Of a stretch of DNA of 35,060 nt, positions 1 to 9,067 are shown in pieces. The stretch is from Salidesulfovibrio brasiliensis JCM 12178. Its GTDB lineage: Bacteria; Desulfobacterota; Desulfovibrionia; Desulfovibrionales; Desulfovibrionaceae. Numbering within the stretch: position 1 is the stretch's first letter; each line of letters begins with the position of its first letter. Position numbers and translations under genes: made by a program. The notes under the pieces were generated by a model. That model searched no databases, had not been told where the DNA came from, and saw only the letters and a program-made list of their open reading frames with translations. Where the stretch lies: the NCBI RefSeq assembly GCF_001311825.1, contig NZ_BBCB01000028.1, positions 1-35,060 of the forward strand. Reading direction: 5' to 3'.

Positions 1-210
1 AAAAAAAATAATCCCAATTAAATGATATTATTAATAAAAAAAAATATACACCAAAACAAATACTCACAACATTACCACCATTTCCTCAGGTCATAAGTTT
101 TGAGAAATCATAGTGTGAAGAAAAATACCACGACGTACCTACTCTTTTCTAGACAATGAGTCCCCCAGAGGTTTAACGCTAATAACAAACTCTATCCATA
201 GGAGGAAAAA
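1..210. other. AT-rich left-end intergenic region
   Basis: This stretch is much richer in A and T than most of the window and has no credible gene. It contains one copy of TACTCACAACA at 61-71, which recurs exactly near the integrase at 34944-34954. It presumably includes the promoter and leader of the plus-strand gene that starts at 211, but I could not find a convincing -35/-10 pair. Confidence 0.5.
61..71. repeat. Left copy of TACTCACAACA repeat
   Basis: An exact 11-bp match to 34944-34954 beside the integrase gene, where a shorter TACTCACA copy also lies at 34932-34939. Short direct repeats at both ends of a prophage are typical of arm-type integrase binding sites. That role is inferred from position and sequence only. 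Confidence 0.35.
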
Positions 211-546
211 ATGGAAGACTACAATGGGACTTACATGGTCTATTACGAAGGCGCCGCCGGGTTTGGCAACGCGGCTGCAATCATCGACAACGGGGTAATA
301 CGCGGCAAAGACTGCGTTGCAGGAGATATCAAGGGGATGGCCCGCATCGAAGGGAATGACCTTATCATTAATGTAACTATATATTTTACAGGTGCTCCGG
401 GCACTTTCAGCGTCGTTAACGGAGAGAAAGGTTCAGGCCTTGAACAAACGCTTGAATTTCGGGTGCCCAAGGACTTCCCCAATGAAGCTCTTTCCACTGC
501 CGATACTGTTGCAGGGCCACTAAGGCTTCGAATTATAAGGTTGTAA
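211..546 (+). CDS. GrlR-like small regulatory protein (putative)
   Basis: A 111-residue protein starting at an ATG preceded by a strong AGGAGG at about 201-206. The pattern resembles GrlR-type regulators and related small beta-barrel proteins: an N-terminal Y-x-V-x-Y strand, a glycine-rich turn, then a G-x-I-x-G-x-D stretch (residues about 28-34) and further beta strands. I assign this by pattern, not by a diagnostic motif. It is the only plus-strand gene at the left end and faces the late operon, separated from the tail chaperone gene by a terminator. Its lower GC content and isolated position fit a lysogeny-expressed cargo gene. It could equally be an uncharacterised small phage protein. 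Confidence 0.55.
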   Translation: MEDYNGTYMVYYEGAAGFGNAAAIIDNGVIRGKDCVAGDIKGMARIEGNDLIINVTIYFTGAPGTFSVVNGEKGSGLEQTLEFRVPKDFPNEALSTADTVAGPLRLRIIRL

Positions 547-577
547 AAAAAGCCCCTCCTCACTTGATAGGAGGGCT
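544..577 (-). terminator. Rho-independent terminator of the late operon
   Basis: An inverted repeat, AGCCCCTCCT at 551-560 and AGGAGGGCT at 569-577, has a short loop and one bulged C. On the minus strand it is followed by seven T residues (A run at 544-550). It lies 20 bp past the last late gene. There is no T run on the plus side, so it mainly stops minus-strand transcription. Confidence 0.8.
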
Positions 578-596
578 GATAGAATAGCTATATCCA

Positions 597-1025
597 CTAG
601 GGATTCACCGGCCACTCAACCGCATCCGGAAACCCCGCCTGCTGCGGCACATCCCGGAGCGTCTGCCTGTATTCGGCCCACGCGGTTTTCTGCGCGTCGT
701 CAAGCGGTGCATCCGCGAGCTGAGTCCAATCACACACCCTCAACCTCTCGTCACGATCAGCCCGCACCTGAGAAGCTAAGGCTTCGCTTTTTGCCGCCTC
801 GTCCACCACCGCCGAAACAACCGTCTCGCGGTAGATCAAATCCTCGCCACGTTCCCACTGCGTTTCGTAGGTAGTGTAGGGTTCGCGTCTGAGCGCCACG
901 GCCTCGTTGTAGCCCTGCGCGTCCAGTTCCTCACGAGTCAGGTCCGCGAAGCTGCGGACAACATCATTCTCGACAATCTGTTTCGGCGGGTTGGCACGAA
1001 ACGTCCCATCGGGGTATCTCCACAT
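597..1025 (-). CDS. Phage tail assembly chaperone
   Basis: A 142-residue protein. The C-terminal half (about residues 92-142) has the signature of the phage tail-assembly chaperone family found next to tail-fibre genes: R-D-x-R-L followed by C-D-W-T-Q-L-x-D, then W-x-x-Y-R-Q-x-L-R-D and a final F-P-x-x-x-x-W-P. These small proteins help fibres fold and trimerise and are not usually part of the mature virion. The N-terminal half is variable and probably contacts the specific fibre. It lies 11 bp downstream of the large adhesin gene and is the last gene of the late operon, as expected. The ribosome-binding site reads AAGGAGATAG before the ATG. Confidence 0.8.
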   Translation of the reverse strand: MWRYPDGTFRANPPKQIVENDVVRSFADLTREELDAQGYNEAVALRREPYTTYETQWERGEDLIYRETVVSAVVDEAAKSEALASQVRADRDERLRVCDWTQLADAPLDDAQKTAWAEYRQTLRDVPQQAGFPDAVEWPVNP

Positions 1026-1036
1026 AATCTATCTCC

Positions 1037-2788
1037 TTAAAATGCGTTGCTGTATTTGAAGGGCTGCGCGGCCCATGCGATGCCGACATAGAGATTGCCA
1101 GCCCCGTTGACCTGACCGCCTGAGTTGTCAGTGATCTTGAACCCGTTTGACAGGTAGCGATAGCGGTCGGAATACTGATATTCCACATCAGCCTCGTTGG
1201 GCCTCAGTGTCCACTCAACGGGGTTGTATGGGTCGCGGGCAGAGTCGGAGAACTGCCAATCATCCGAACCATCAGCGTTCTTGAGCATCATAGCCAACGG
1301 GGTGAATCCGAGGTCAGCAAAAGGTCCATCCACAGGGTTGTTCCCGGTGTAGCTGAACACCTTAGAGAAGCCGGGAACCGAGCGGAAGAGGTAGGCGGCA
1401 TAGATGCCAGTTCCCAAACTACTCGGTACGCAAAACTGCGTGCTTGTGTTGACAGCCCAAAACCCTGCACTGGTGGTAGCCGCTTGCGTCAGGTTCAAGC
1501 AGAGGTATTTGTCTGCGCCCAAGTCGCGGTGAAACAACCACCAGTGGTCCACATCATCCAAACGCCTGACAAAACCGAACTCAACGGAATCGTCGAGTGC
1601 GTGATCGAATGGCGTGGGGGTGCCGCTGGTGTGATTGATGCCCGAAACAATATCAAAACCGAACTCCGGCCCGCGCTTAAGGCAGAGGTCGATATACGAC
1701 GAGCCGAGGTCGTTGGTGATGGATTGGTTGCCGAGGTCGTACCCATCCGCGTTGAACGCGGGAATTGCGCCGGGCTTAACATCTTCGGCATTGGTCAGGT
1801 CTGTGAAAAGACAGTTTTCAGGACCGCGCACCGTGTCTTGCAAGCACCACGAACGGGTGTTGTAACGGTCCTTTGTCAGCACAGAGTCAGGGCCAAAAGC
1901 CAAGCCGCCCACAGAACCCGCCGCGCCCGTACCATCGCGCAGCACCACGGCCACACCAGTGGCGGGGTCAAGCACATCCGGTTCCGGCAACGCCCTCCAC
2001 GCAGCAACACCGCCGTTGTGGGCCGGTGTGTCGTCGCTCTGCGAAAGCGCACCGCTCACGGTCCAGTCGTTGCCGTTGCCGCTTGCGTCTTTGCCGAGGT
2101 TGGCCGCGTCCGCGAAATCGGGATGGCTACCGTTTGCCCCATAGCCCCCGGTGTACGCCTGCGGCACCCACAGGCCGGACACAACCGACGAGAACCCGCC
2201 GAAATCGGGCATGTCCGCGACGCCCTCCACCAAATGCACGGCAGAGAGATTGCCGTTGATGTTGTAGGTGCCGTTGTACGCGCCAAGGACGTGCTCCACG
2301 GTCGTAAACAGGTTGGTGTCGTAATTCTGTGCGGGATACGTCTCGGAGCTGAATGAGATGATGCGCGTGCCGTTGACGAACAGCCGGACACGCTCCGATT
2401 CGGTGGCCTGCGTGGTGTCCACGAATAGACCGAGGGTGAAATGATTGGTCGTATCCACACACTCAGCGTCGGTCTTGAGCTCCATTCGGGTCACGCCGCC
2501 AGAGCGGTCAAACACGTGGAGTTTGCCCGCCTCTGTCAGCCAAAAAGCAAAGCGGTTGTTGGAGTCGGCAAACACACTGAAAAGGGTGTTGTAGACATTC
2601 GGCAACGCCGAAATCTTAAGCGACAGCACCAGCGCGAACTGCCTGCGGTTGCCGACAGCCGCCGGGGTGAATTGCAGACTGCTCGCCCCATCCAACAGAG
2701 CAGAGTGGCCGATCTCGTACGGCCAAACATCCACGGCACCGCCACCCCCGCCAGCAACGCCCGAAAGCGGATGATCGAACGGCCTCAT
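1037..2788 (-). CDS. Tail adhesin with concanavalin/LamG-like domain
   Basis: A 583-residue putative receptor-binding protein. The reading frame is open further upstream, but the ATG at 2788 is preferred because it overlaps the stop of the previous gene as TAATG. Residues about 28-200 look like a concanavalin A/LamG sandwich of the type common in marine phage tail proteins: a buried S-x-L-L-D-G-x-x-S-L start, strands with F-x-L-x-L-x-x-K, V-R-L-F-V-N-G-T, and a closing G-N-L-S-A-V-H-L-V. The C-terminal half repeats the pattern of a domain often placed after it: W-W-L-F-H-R-D-L-G-x-x-K-Y-L-x-L-N, then Y-x-A-Y-L-F, then F-x-P-L-A-M-M-L-K. There is a glycine-rich linker near residues 11-18. It probably forms the distal part of the fibre and binds surface glycans; the ligand cannot be told. 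Confidence 0.72.
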   Translation of the reverse strand: MRPFDHPLSGVAGGGGGAVDVWPYEIGHSALLDGASSLQFTPAAVGNRRQFALVLSLKISALPNVYNTLFSVFADSNNRFAFWLTEAGKLHVFDRSGGVTRMELKTDAECVDTTNHFTLGLFVDTTQATESERVRLFVNGTRIISFSSETYPAQNYDTNLFTTVEHVLGAYNGTYNINGNLSAVHLVEGVADMPDFGGFSSVVSGLWVPQAYTGGYGANGSHPDFADAANLGKDASGNGNDWTVSGALSQSDDTPAHNGGVAAWRALPEPDVLDPATGVAVVLRDGTGAAGSVGGLAFGPDSVLTKDRYNTRSWCLQDTVRGPENCLFTDLTNAEDVKPGAIPAFNADGYDLGNQSITNDLGSSYIDLCLKRGPEFGFDIVSGINHTSGTPTPFDHALDDSVEFGFVRRLDDVDHWWLFHRDLGADKYLCLNLTQAATTSAGFWAVNTSTQFCVPSSLGTGIYAAYLFRSVPGFSKVFSYTGNNPVDGPFADLGFTPLAMMLKNADGSDDWQFSDSARDPYNPVEWTLRPNEADVEYQYSDRYRYLSNGFKITDNSGGQVNGAGNLYVGIAWAAQPFKYSNAF

Positions 2789-3696
2789 TACGCCACCGCC
2801 TTGAGGTTCTGGGCAGCCACGCCGCGAAGCACGCCGCCGCGCTCGGTGAAGGTGATGACATCCTCGGCTCCTGCGTCCGGGGTCACGGACGGAGCCACGC
2901 CGCCCGGCCAGAGGATCGCGGCGGGCCATGCCACGGACCAGCCGCCGGTGGTGTCCTGCACGATGGTCAGTTCACCGGGGCCGGGGTTGGTGATGACGAT
3001 GCCCGTCACGTCCTCGGTCAGTGTCAGCACCGCCGTGGGCGCGGCCCGCATGTCCCACAGCACCACGCCCGCATCGATGGCGAGCGCGGCCTCGCCGTAC
3101 CGCTGGGCCTTCGTCCACGTGTTGGCAACAGCCGCAGAAACGCCCCCCAGCGCCGCCAACGCTTCCGCGACAGTCGTGCAACCCGTCCCGCCCTGCTCGA
3201 CCGCCAGCGGCAGGGCCAACGCGCCCAGTTCGGCAAGGTCCTTGTTGACGAGCTCCTGCAGATCGTCAGACCATGCCACCACTTTTCCCGCCTCAGGCTC
3301 GGGGATATGCACCCCGGAAACCGACGACGTGAGCGGCAGCAGAATCGCGCGGCCGAGTTGCTCAGCCTGCATGATGTTGACCATAGCCAACAGGTAAAAC
3401 GCCTCGTTGAGAACGTCGGCGGGCATGCTGTCGTTGTCGGTCAGGGATATCTCGATCGAGAGCGGTGGATTGCGGTAGAGCAACACATTCTCGCCGCCGG
3501 AAAGCCCGGCAGCGAACGTCACGGTGCCACCGGCTTCAAGGCCTGCGCCGTCTACTGTGTAGCCGCTCTCCTGCAGCACCCCGTCCACATACACTTCCAG
3601 ATGTGCTGCGGACAGCAGCAGAAAGTCATAAACAAACGCGGTCTGTCCGGCCGCAGCTGTGTAGGAAATACGGTTCTTGGCATTGATGACGGGCAT
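2788..3696 (-). CDS. Tail fibre protein, T7 gp17-like N-terminus
   Basis: A 302-residue fibre. Residues 1 to about 130 match the virion-attachment domain of T7-type fibres: Y-x-A-x-x-G-Q-T-x-F-x-Y-D-F near the start, L-x-V-Y-V-D-G-V-L-Q, V-x-F-x-x-G-L-x-x-G-x-x-V-L-L-Y-R, then D-x-x-x-A-x-x-L-N-E-A-F-Y. A middle element, E-Q-G-G-T-G followed by A-L-A-A-L-G-G, is typical of fibre shafts. The C-terminus is beta-rich and has no recognised receptor domain, so host binding is likely carried by the next gene's product. It is much shorter than T7 gp17 (553 residues), which fits a split fibre. Its start overlaps the preceding stop as TAATG. Confidence 0.8.
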   Translation of the reverse strand: MPVINAKNRISYTAAAGQTAFVYDFLLLSAAHLEVYVDGVLQESGYTVDGAGLEAGGTVTFAAGLSGGENVLLYRNPPLSIEISLTDNDSMPADVLNEAFYLLAMVNIMQAEQLGRAILLPLTSSVSGVHIPEPEAGKVVAWSDDLQELVNKDLAELGALALPLAVEQGGTGCTTVAEALAALGGVSAAVANTWTKAQRYGEAALAIDAGVVLWDMRAAPTAVLTLTEDVTGIVITNPGPGELTIVQDTTGGWSVAWPAAILWPGGVAPSVTPDAGAEDVITFTERGGVLRGVAAQNLKAVA

Positions 3697-6377
3697 TAGC
3701 GAATCCCTCCCCCATGTTTGTAGATATCTCCGGGCGGCAAAATGAACTCCTGCCCGTATTCCTTTTTGAGCCGCCGCTGCGTCCGGCGCAGATGCCCCGG
3801 ACTGGCCATTTCCTGCAGGTTGTAGAGGATCATGTAGTCGAGCGGCAGCCGCGTATACCAGAGGTTCACGAACGGCGTATTGTTGATGGTCATGTACATG
3901 GACTGCCCCGCGCTTGGCGGATCGCCGTGCAGGGTGTTCAGCAACATCCGGGCAAGATCGTCGGCGGTGTTGAGAAATGGCCCCTCAACCGTCTTCAGCG
4001 GCGAATCCCCGAAGCGCGAGAATTTGCCGAGCAGAAAGTCGCCGTAAATCCCGGCCCCGCCGCCCTGAATCATCGCAGCAAGCCACGTGTTGGGCATGGA
4101 GAAATCACGCGGCTCGCGCCCCTTGAGCGCGTCCTTGGTCGTCATGGCAAGCGCCCCGAGAACCGTGGTTCCGGCGATGAGCTGCGCCAGTCCGCCGAAA
4201 TCCCCCTTGCCGCCGGGCCTGCCCTTCAAGTGAGGCATTATGGCCTTCTGCGTGAAGGCGATAGGAAAACTCTTGAACTGCATCATGAACCGGGCCACCT
4301 CGCCCCAAACCGTTCCGGGCTGCATCCCCGCGGTCTGCCACATGCGGGTGCGGTCATCGGGCTGAATGACCCCGTATGCAGTTTCATCGAGGAAGAAGGA
4401 CGAGAGCTTGTCTTCCAAATCACTCCATGCCTTCTTCATCAGTCTGGGCCGGACAGGATCAAGGTGCATGGCCTTGTGTGCTTCGTATCCCGGTTCGCCG
4501 CTCGGAATCTGCGCCCCCTGTGGCCGCTTCTTGAGCCACTCGTCCTGCACGTGCGCCTCGTACTTTGCGAGCTCCGGGGCCACATATTCGGCAATGTCGG
4601 CTTCATCGAGGAAACGCACCGCCTCAGGCACCACGAACTCTCGGCCATCGGCTGCCCGCTTCTCCAGCTTCTGGACAACTTTCCATTCCCGCTCTCCGAT
4701 GCCGTGCAGCCCCAGCAGATGCCGATATCCGTCATCAAGCTCGGCCCATCCTTTCTTTGTCTGCATGGCCATGTGCGCCGAACTCATCAAGGCAAAGCTC
4801 TCGCGCATACGCTCGGTCCACCATGTCAGGCCGGACAGCTTGAAAAACTTCTGCGCGTACTTGGACATCCGTCCGTGCACCTGATCTTCGGCCATGAACC
4901 GCGCGTGAATGTCACCGAGCATGGAATCAAAACCAACACCCAGCAAATGTGCGATGGCCTGCTGATCCTCGGGGGTCTTGCCGTGCAACAGGCCGCGCAG
5001 CATCTCACTGTATCCCTTAACCGGGTTGATGCCGTGCCAACGAAGCCGGGATGCAGCCGTGGCCACGTCTGTCACGGATGAAATGACCGCCATGCCGAGC
5101 TTGCCCATTGATACCCATGACCGGATGGATGACCCCATGGTCGCCCACGCCATGCCCCACTTGGCAGGTCCGGCAAAATTGGGCACGGCCCGGTCCGCCT
5201 CGCCAGATGACACCTTCCATGCCATAGCCACCCGATTGACGGGCTGGTTCAGGTCCTGCGGCAGCCGGTTGGTCAGGGCCTTCTTTTCCTCGTCGCTCAA
5301 CAACGGATTCTTCCAGACATCCTTTTCCACCTTGCGGATGTACGTCTCAAGAAAGGCCTGCGGATTATGCCCCAGAATCTCCAACTTGGCGGTGTTCTGG
5401 GCGTTGATGCGCAGATGCCCCAGCACGGAATCCACAACGTCGCCGCCCCCGAATTTCTCAGAGTAGGCCATCCACGATTCCGCGTCTTTGAAAAACAGCG
5501 CCCGATGCTGCTCGGAGAGCTTGCGCGCCAGATCAGCGGGCCGCTTGAGTACCACGTTCTGCCAGTCGGTCACGGCGTCCACATCCCTGCCGCGCACGAT
5601 GTGATCAAACACCTCGTCCAGCACCTCGTCCATCTGCTCGTCGGCAATGCGGCCAAAGGTCCGTTCCCGGTCCAGCAGATCGTTCTTGATGATGAACTCT
5701 TTCCACTGCTCCCGCCCGGCATGCATGATGCGCAGCGGATCATGCCGCTGGGGCAGCCAGTTACGCAGCCGCTTCACATCCGCCCCGGCAGCCACCAGCC
5801 GCCGCCGCGAGAGGTCGGACACGTCGGACAGCACCTGTGCCAGCCACACCGCGTCCTGATTGCCGGTCACGGATACCCCACGATCAACGTGGAACATCTC
5901 CAGCGTGGTGCTGTCGAGAAACCCCTTGTCGCGCATCAACTTCAGGACGTGCGGCCGTTCCTCCTGAATCATGGAAAAAATCTTGCCGATCCAGCGATGC
6001 TCCAGCATATCCTTGCGCTGGCTCATGGACGTGCGCGCTCCGGCAACACCTTTGTGCGTGCCGATGAGACGCGCCACGATGCCCTCGGCCCAATCCTTGA
6101 CAACGCCCGTGCGCATCAGCCCGCCCACTTCCCGGTCCCATTCATCACGGCGTACTATATCAGCAAGGGACCGCCGTTTGGCCTCGATGGCCTCTTTCTG
6201 TGCGCGGTCACGAACGCCACCGGCAATCTGGCGCAAGTGTTCGTCGGCCATGTCCATGGACATTTCCGCGACGATCCGGTTTTTCTCGTCGAGCATCTGG
6301 TGGATGATGTCGAAGGCGTCGTTTTCATCCACTCCGGCGTGGCGCATGATGTCCTGAATACAGACGTCGATTCCCAT
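3696..6377 (-). CDS. Large internal virion (DNA ejection) protein 2
   Basis: An 893-residue, mostly helical protein at the position of T7 gp16, between the other ejection proteins and the fibre. The first half is highly charged with long amphipathic helices. The last third contains hydrophobic glycine/alanine-rich stretches (about residues 720-745 and 770-790) that could insert into a membrane when injected. The segment F-M-M-Q-F-K-S-F-P-I-A-F followed by a G-A-L-A-M segment recalls a C-terminal domain seen in large polyvalent phage proteins (possibly LPD38), but I cannot confirm this. No lytic transglycosylase motif is visible, unlike T7 gp16. Start and previous stop overlap as TAATG. The inferred role is entering the cell with or ahead of the genome to form an ejection conduit. 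Confidence 0.65.
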   Translation of the reverse strand: MGIDVCIQDIMRHAGVDENDAFDIIHQMLDEKNRIVAEMSMDMADEHLRQIAGGVRDRAQKEAIEAKRRSLADIVRRDEWDREVGGLMRTGVVKDWAEGIVARLIGTHKGVAGARTSMSQRKDMLEHRWIGKIFSMIQEERPHVLKLMRDKGFLDSTTLEMFHVDRGVSVTGNQDAVWLAQVLSDVSDLSRRRLVAAGADVKRLRNWLPQRHDPLRIMHAGREQWKEFIIKNDLLDRERTFGRIADEQMDEVLDEVFDHIVRGRDVDAVTDWQNVVLKRPADLARKLSEQHRALFFKDAESWMAYSEKFGGGDVVDSVLGHLRINAQNTAKLEILGHNPQAFLETYIRKVEKDVWKNPLLSDEEKKALTNRLPQDLNQPVNRVAMAWKVSSGEADRAVPNFAGPAKWGMAWATMGSSIRSWVSMGKLGMAVISSVTDVATAASRLRWHGINPVKGYSEMLRGLLHGKTPEDQQAIAHLLGVGFDSMLGDIHARFMAEDQVHGRMSKYAQKFFKLSGLTWWTERMRESFALMSSAHMAMQTKKGWAELDDGYRHLLGLHGIGEREWKVVQKLEKRAADGREFVVPEAVRFLDEADIAEYVAPELAKYEAHVQDEWLKKRPQGAQIPSGEPGYEAHKAMHLDPVRPRLMKKAWSDLEDKLSSFFLDETAYGVIQPDDRTRMWQTAGMQPGTVWGEVARFMMQFKSFPIAFTQKAIMPHLKGRPGGKGDFGGLAQLIAGTTVLGALAMTTKDALKGREPRDFSMPNTWLAAMIQGGGAGIYGDFLLGKFSRFGDSPLKTVEGPFLNTADDLARMLLNTLHGDPPSAGQSMYMTINNTPFVNLWYTRLPLDYMILYNLQEMASPGHLRRTQRRLKKEYGQEFILPPGDIYKHGGGIR

Positions 6378-9058
6378 TACAGCCCCCGTTTGATGATGCA
6401 GTCCACGGCAGCCTCATAGCCTGCGCCCCAGCGCTCGGCCCGCTGCACACCGATATCGGCAGCGTCAAGCGCGGCCAGTTCCTGTTCCGTCAGTTCTCCG
6501 GCCTCCATCATGGCCTGCACACGCTGTTCGTGCAGCAGGGCCATTTCCTCATGGCTTGCGTCCGGATCAACACTTTCCATGGGGTCAAACTCGGGCGACT
6601 CGGGCCGCTCGGTTCGCCAGTCCGGCCGGGTTGCCGGTGGTGCATGCTGAAATCGTTCGGAGAGAATCCGGGAAAGAGCTGCACCGGCCTCCTGAAGGTC
6701 TGCCCCGTCAAAAATGCGAATGTGCGCCCGCCCGTCGGGCAGAAATTCCACTGCGCCGTTGCTGCCGCCCGCGCGATACCGCACAGAATGCCCGCCGCGT
6801 TCCTTGCGCACGGTCCCGTCCATGGTCCAGCGCGCGGCGTCCTGAATGAGATAGCGCAGCTCGTCGTCGCTCATCTCCACGTCCACGCCCATGTCGCGCA
6901 AGGCATCCAGCAGCCAGCGCTTGAACGACTCCCATAGGTTGCGATCCGCCTCGGAAAGTTCAACCCCCTCGTTCATGCGCTCGGCCATGTGGGCAAGCAT
7001 TTCCTCGGCTGCCTCCCGGCGGTGCGCCGGGTTGGCAAAGTCCAGCCCGTAATTCTCCCGGATGCCCTCCATCCGTTCCGGCCCAAAATGCTCAAACACC
7101 CGGTCCAACACATCGTCAACGCCGTCGCCCAGCAGCCCGCGCAAGCCCACGTGCCCCACCTGCTCATGCAGCCAGACCTTCACGGCCTCCTCAGGCGAAT
7201 CAAAGGCATCCGCCACCAGATACACGGCCGTTCCATCGGAAACCCCGCGCACGCCTTCCATGCCCCGCTCCCCGGCCTTGGCACGGATATGCTCCGGCAG
7301 GTCATCAAAGGTTTCGACTATCTCAAGCGGCAGGGCATTCCGGGCTTTGCTCTGCAAGGCGCGCACAGTTGAAAAATCACCGCCGAACCTCTTGCTTTTC
7401 GCTTCTTTTATATTTACATTTGTGTCGTGACCTTGGCGGGTGAGAGCGTTCCTCGTATTCCCGCCCGGGTTGGCTGACTGGGACGCTCCAGCCTCTGCCC
7501 AGTTCAAATCCATCTCCACCACTCTGGCCCACTCCCTTTTCCCTTTGCCCCCCCTTGTTGGAAATTTGCTCTGCACAACAGAGCCGAATGTAACGACAGT
7601 ATCCCATACGTCCTTTTTCAGTTCTTTATCGAAATAACGCTTGAGCAAAATATCTCGGGTAGTGCCTTCTTTCTGAAAGATAAATTTAACATCAGGATTA
7701 TCGAGCGTGTCGGATAGAGAGTGCACATATAAACGACGTTTTTCTTGCTTCAAAAAATGACTAGCATCCACGTCTTTCCCGTCCTGAGTCATACGAAAAG
7801 AAATTCCGTCAGGGAAAAGGTGCTCGGCAATCTCATGCAGAGCAAAGAGATATTTGTCTGGATCAGAATACTTGAGAGCCTTGATTTTCTGAGGCTTCAG
7901 CGTATCGAAGTAGGCCTTCATGGCCTCCCGGCTCTCAAGGCTTAAATCCGTTCCCGTATCTTCGAATTCCACCTTCAAGCGACGATCATTGTCGTAAATG
8001 ACCTTCTTGGCGAATCGGACATAACGGGCTTCAGGGCTGTCCACCTGAAACCGAATCGCCCCTTCATCAGCCTTGCCGCCCACGGTAATGTCGCTAATGT
8101 GCCTGCGCATCCATGCATCCAGCTCCATGCCCGAATCTTCGGCCATGCGCTCCAGCGGCCCGAGCAGCGCCCCGGCCTCTTCAACGCGCAAGCCCTGATC
8201 CGCCAGCCGCTTCATGGCCCGCTCGTGCGTCAGTTCGCCGGACTCCACCACGCCCTTGAGCAGCGGCGAAACATCAACGGGCCTGCCTTCGGCCACGTCA
8301 TCCGCAGCCAGCGCCAGCGCGTTCAGGACGTCCGCCCGCTTCTCGCCCCGCAGCTTAGCCCACGCACCACCGGCACCGCCGAAAAGCATCCCCACGCCAG
8401 CGCCCATGAGCGTATCCACAGCGTAGTCCTCAAATGTGATCTTCTCTCCCCGCCGCTTCAGATCCTCCCCGATGATCGGCGAGGTCAACGCATTGCCCAC
8501 CGCCGCATCCAGCCCACCGGCCAAAACGCGACCGCCAACGGTCCCGAACCGCCCGATCATGCGTAACTTTGCTGCCTGACCAACAAACGGGATGTAGTTC
8601 ACAGGGTCCAGAAAACCCACGCCCATCTGCACGCCAAACCCGACGACCTTCTGCGCCAATGTCTGGCGACTCAGAAGCTCATCCCTTTTTCGACGTTTGT
8701 CATAATCCTCGGCCAGTATTTTTGCCCGAACCGGATTCATGCCACCGTCAAATTCAATGCCGTCGCGGAAAAATTCGGATTCCTTCCACTGCTCCTCGGT
8801 CAGTGCCGCATGCTCGGCATTGATCGCCGTGTCCATCCAAGTGCGTACGCCGTCACCGTCCGCATCCCGGTCACCGTATGCCTGCATTTCCGCATACTGC
8901 TCACGTAGCGCGTCCAAAGGTCGACCGAGAGAGAACCAGTCCCATGCGCCGCTCACATTGGCACCCAAAGACTCGCCCCACGACGGCGATCGTTCAGCCT
9001 CCAGCCGCTCAAGCTCTTCGGGACGCGCCACCCTGTCTTTGGGAGAGAAAAGATTCAC
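6377..9058 (-). CDS. Polyvalent ejection protein with putative nuclease and HExxGH modules
   Basis: 893 residues, GTG start at 9058 with AGGAGGGCG overlapping the previous stop codon. The N-terminal 300 residues are helical with hydrophobic glycine-rich stretches (about 120-140 and 215-235). Residues about 375-560 are encoded by clearly AT-richer DNA (about 7375-7935). They include Y-V-H-S-L-S-D-T-L-D-N-P-D-V followed by basic K-R-Y and V-V-T-F elements, resembling phage barnase/EndoU/colicin E5/RelE-like nuclease domains known from polyvalent proteins. Residues about 635-655 contain L-H-E-Q-V-G-H-V-G-L-R-G-L-L-G, the HExxGH signature of a zincin-like domain found in the same kind of protein. 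The C-terminus is acidic and helical. Likely packaged in the capsid and injected, delivering enzymatic activities early in infection. Activities are inferred from motifs only. Confidence 0.68.
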   Translation of the reverse strand: MNLFSPKDRVARPEELERLEAERSPSWGESLGANVSGAWDWFSLGRPLDALREQYAEMQAYGDRDADGDGVRTWMDTAINAEHAALTEEQWKESEFFRDGIEFDGGMNPVRAKILAEDYDKRRKRDELLSRQTLAQKVVGFGVQMGVGFLDPVNYIPFVGQAAKLRMIGRFGTVGGRVLAGGLDAAVGNALTSPIIGEDLKRRGEKITFEDYAVDTLMGAGVGMLFGGAGGAWAKLRGEKRADVLNALALAADDVAEGRPVDVSPLLKGVVESGELTHERAMKRLADQGLRVEEAGALLGPLERMAEDSGMELDAWMRRHISDITVGGKADEGAIRFQVDSPEARYVRFAKKVIYDNDRRLKVEFEDTGTDLSLESREAMKAYFDTLKPQKIKALKYSDPDKYLFALHEIAEHLFPDGISFRMTQDGKDVDASHFLKQEKRRLYVHSLSDTLDNPDVKFIFQKEGTTRDILLKRYFDKELKKDVWDTVVTFGSVVQSKFPTRGGKGKREWARVVEMDLNWAEAGASQSANPGGNTRNALTRQGHDTNVNIKEAKSKRFGGDFSTVRALQSKARNALPLEIVETFDDLPEHIRAKAGERGMEGVRGVSDGTAVYLVADAFDSPEEAVKVWLHEQVGHVGLRGLLGDGVDDVLDRVFEHFGPERMEGIRENYGLDFANPAHRREAAEEMLAHMAERMNEGVELSEADRNLWESFKRWLLDALRDMGVDVEMSDDELRYLIQDAARWTMDGTVRKERGGHSVRYRAGGSNGAVEFLPDGRAHIRIFDGADLQEAGAALSRILSERFQHAPPATRPDWRTERPESPEFDPMESVDPDASHEEMALLHEQRVQAMMEAGELTEQELAALDAADIGVQRAERWGAGYEAAVDCIIKRGL

Positions 9059-9067
9059 AGCGCCCTC

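Noticed and set aside
1484..2356. 290-codon plus-strand frame opposite the adhesin
   Set aside because: Arginine/valine/histidine-rich shadow; the minus strand encodes a recognisable domain.
1037..2788. Diversity-generating retroelement acting on the tail adhesin, suggested by BPP-1-like head genes
   Set aside because: No reverse transcriptase or template repeat is present in the window.
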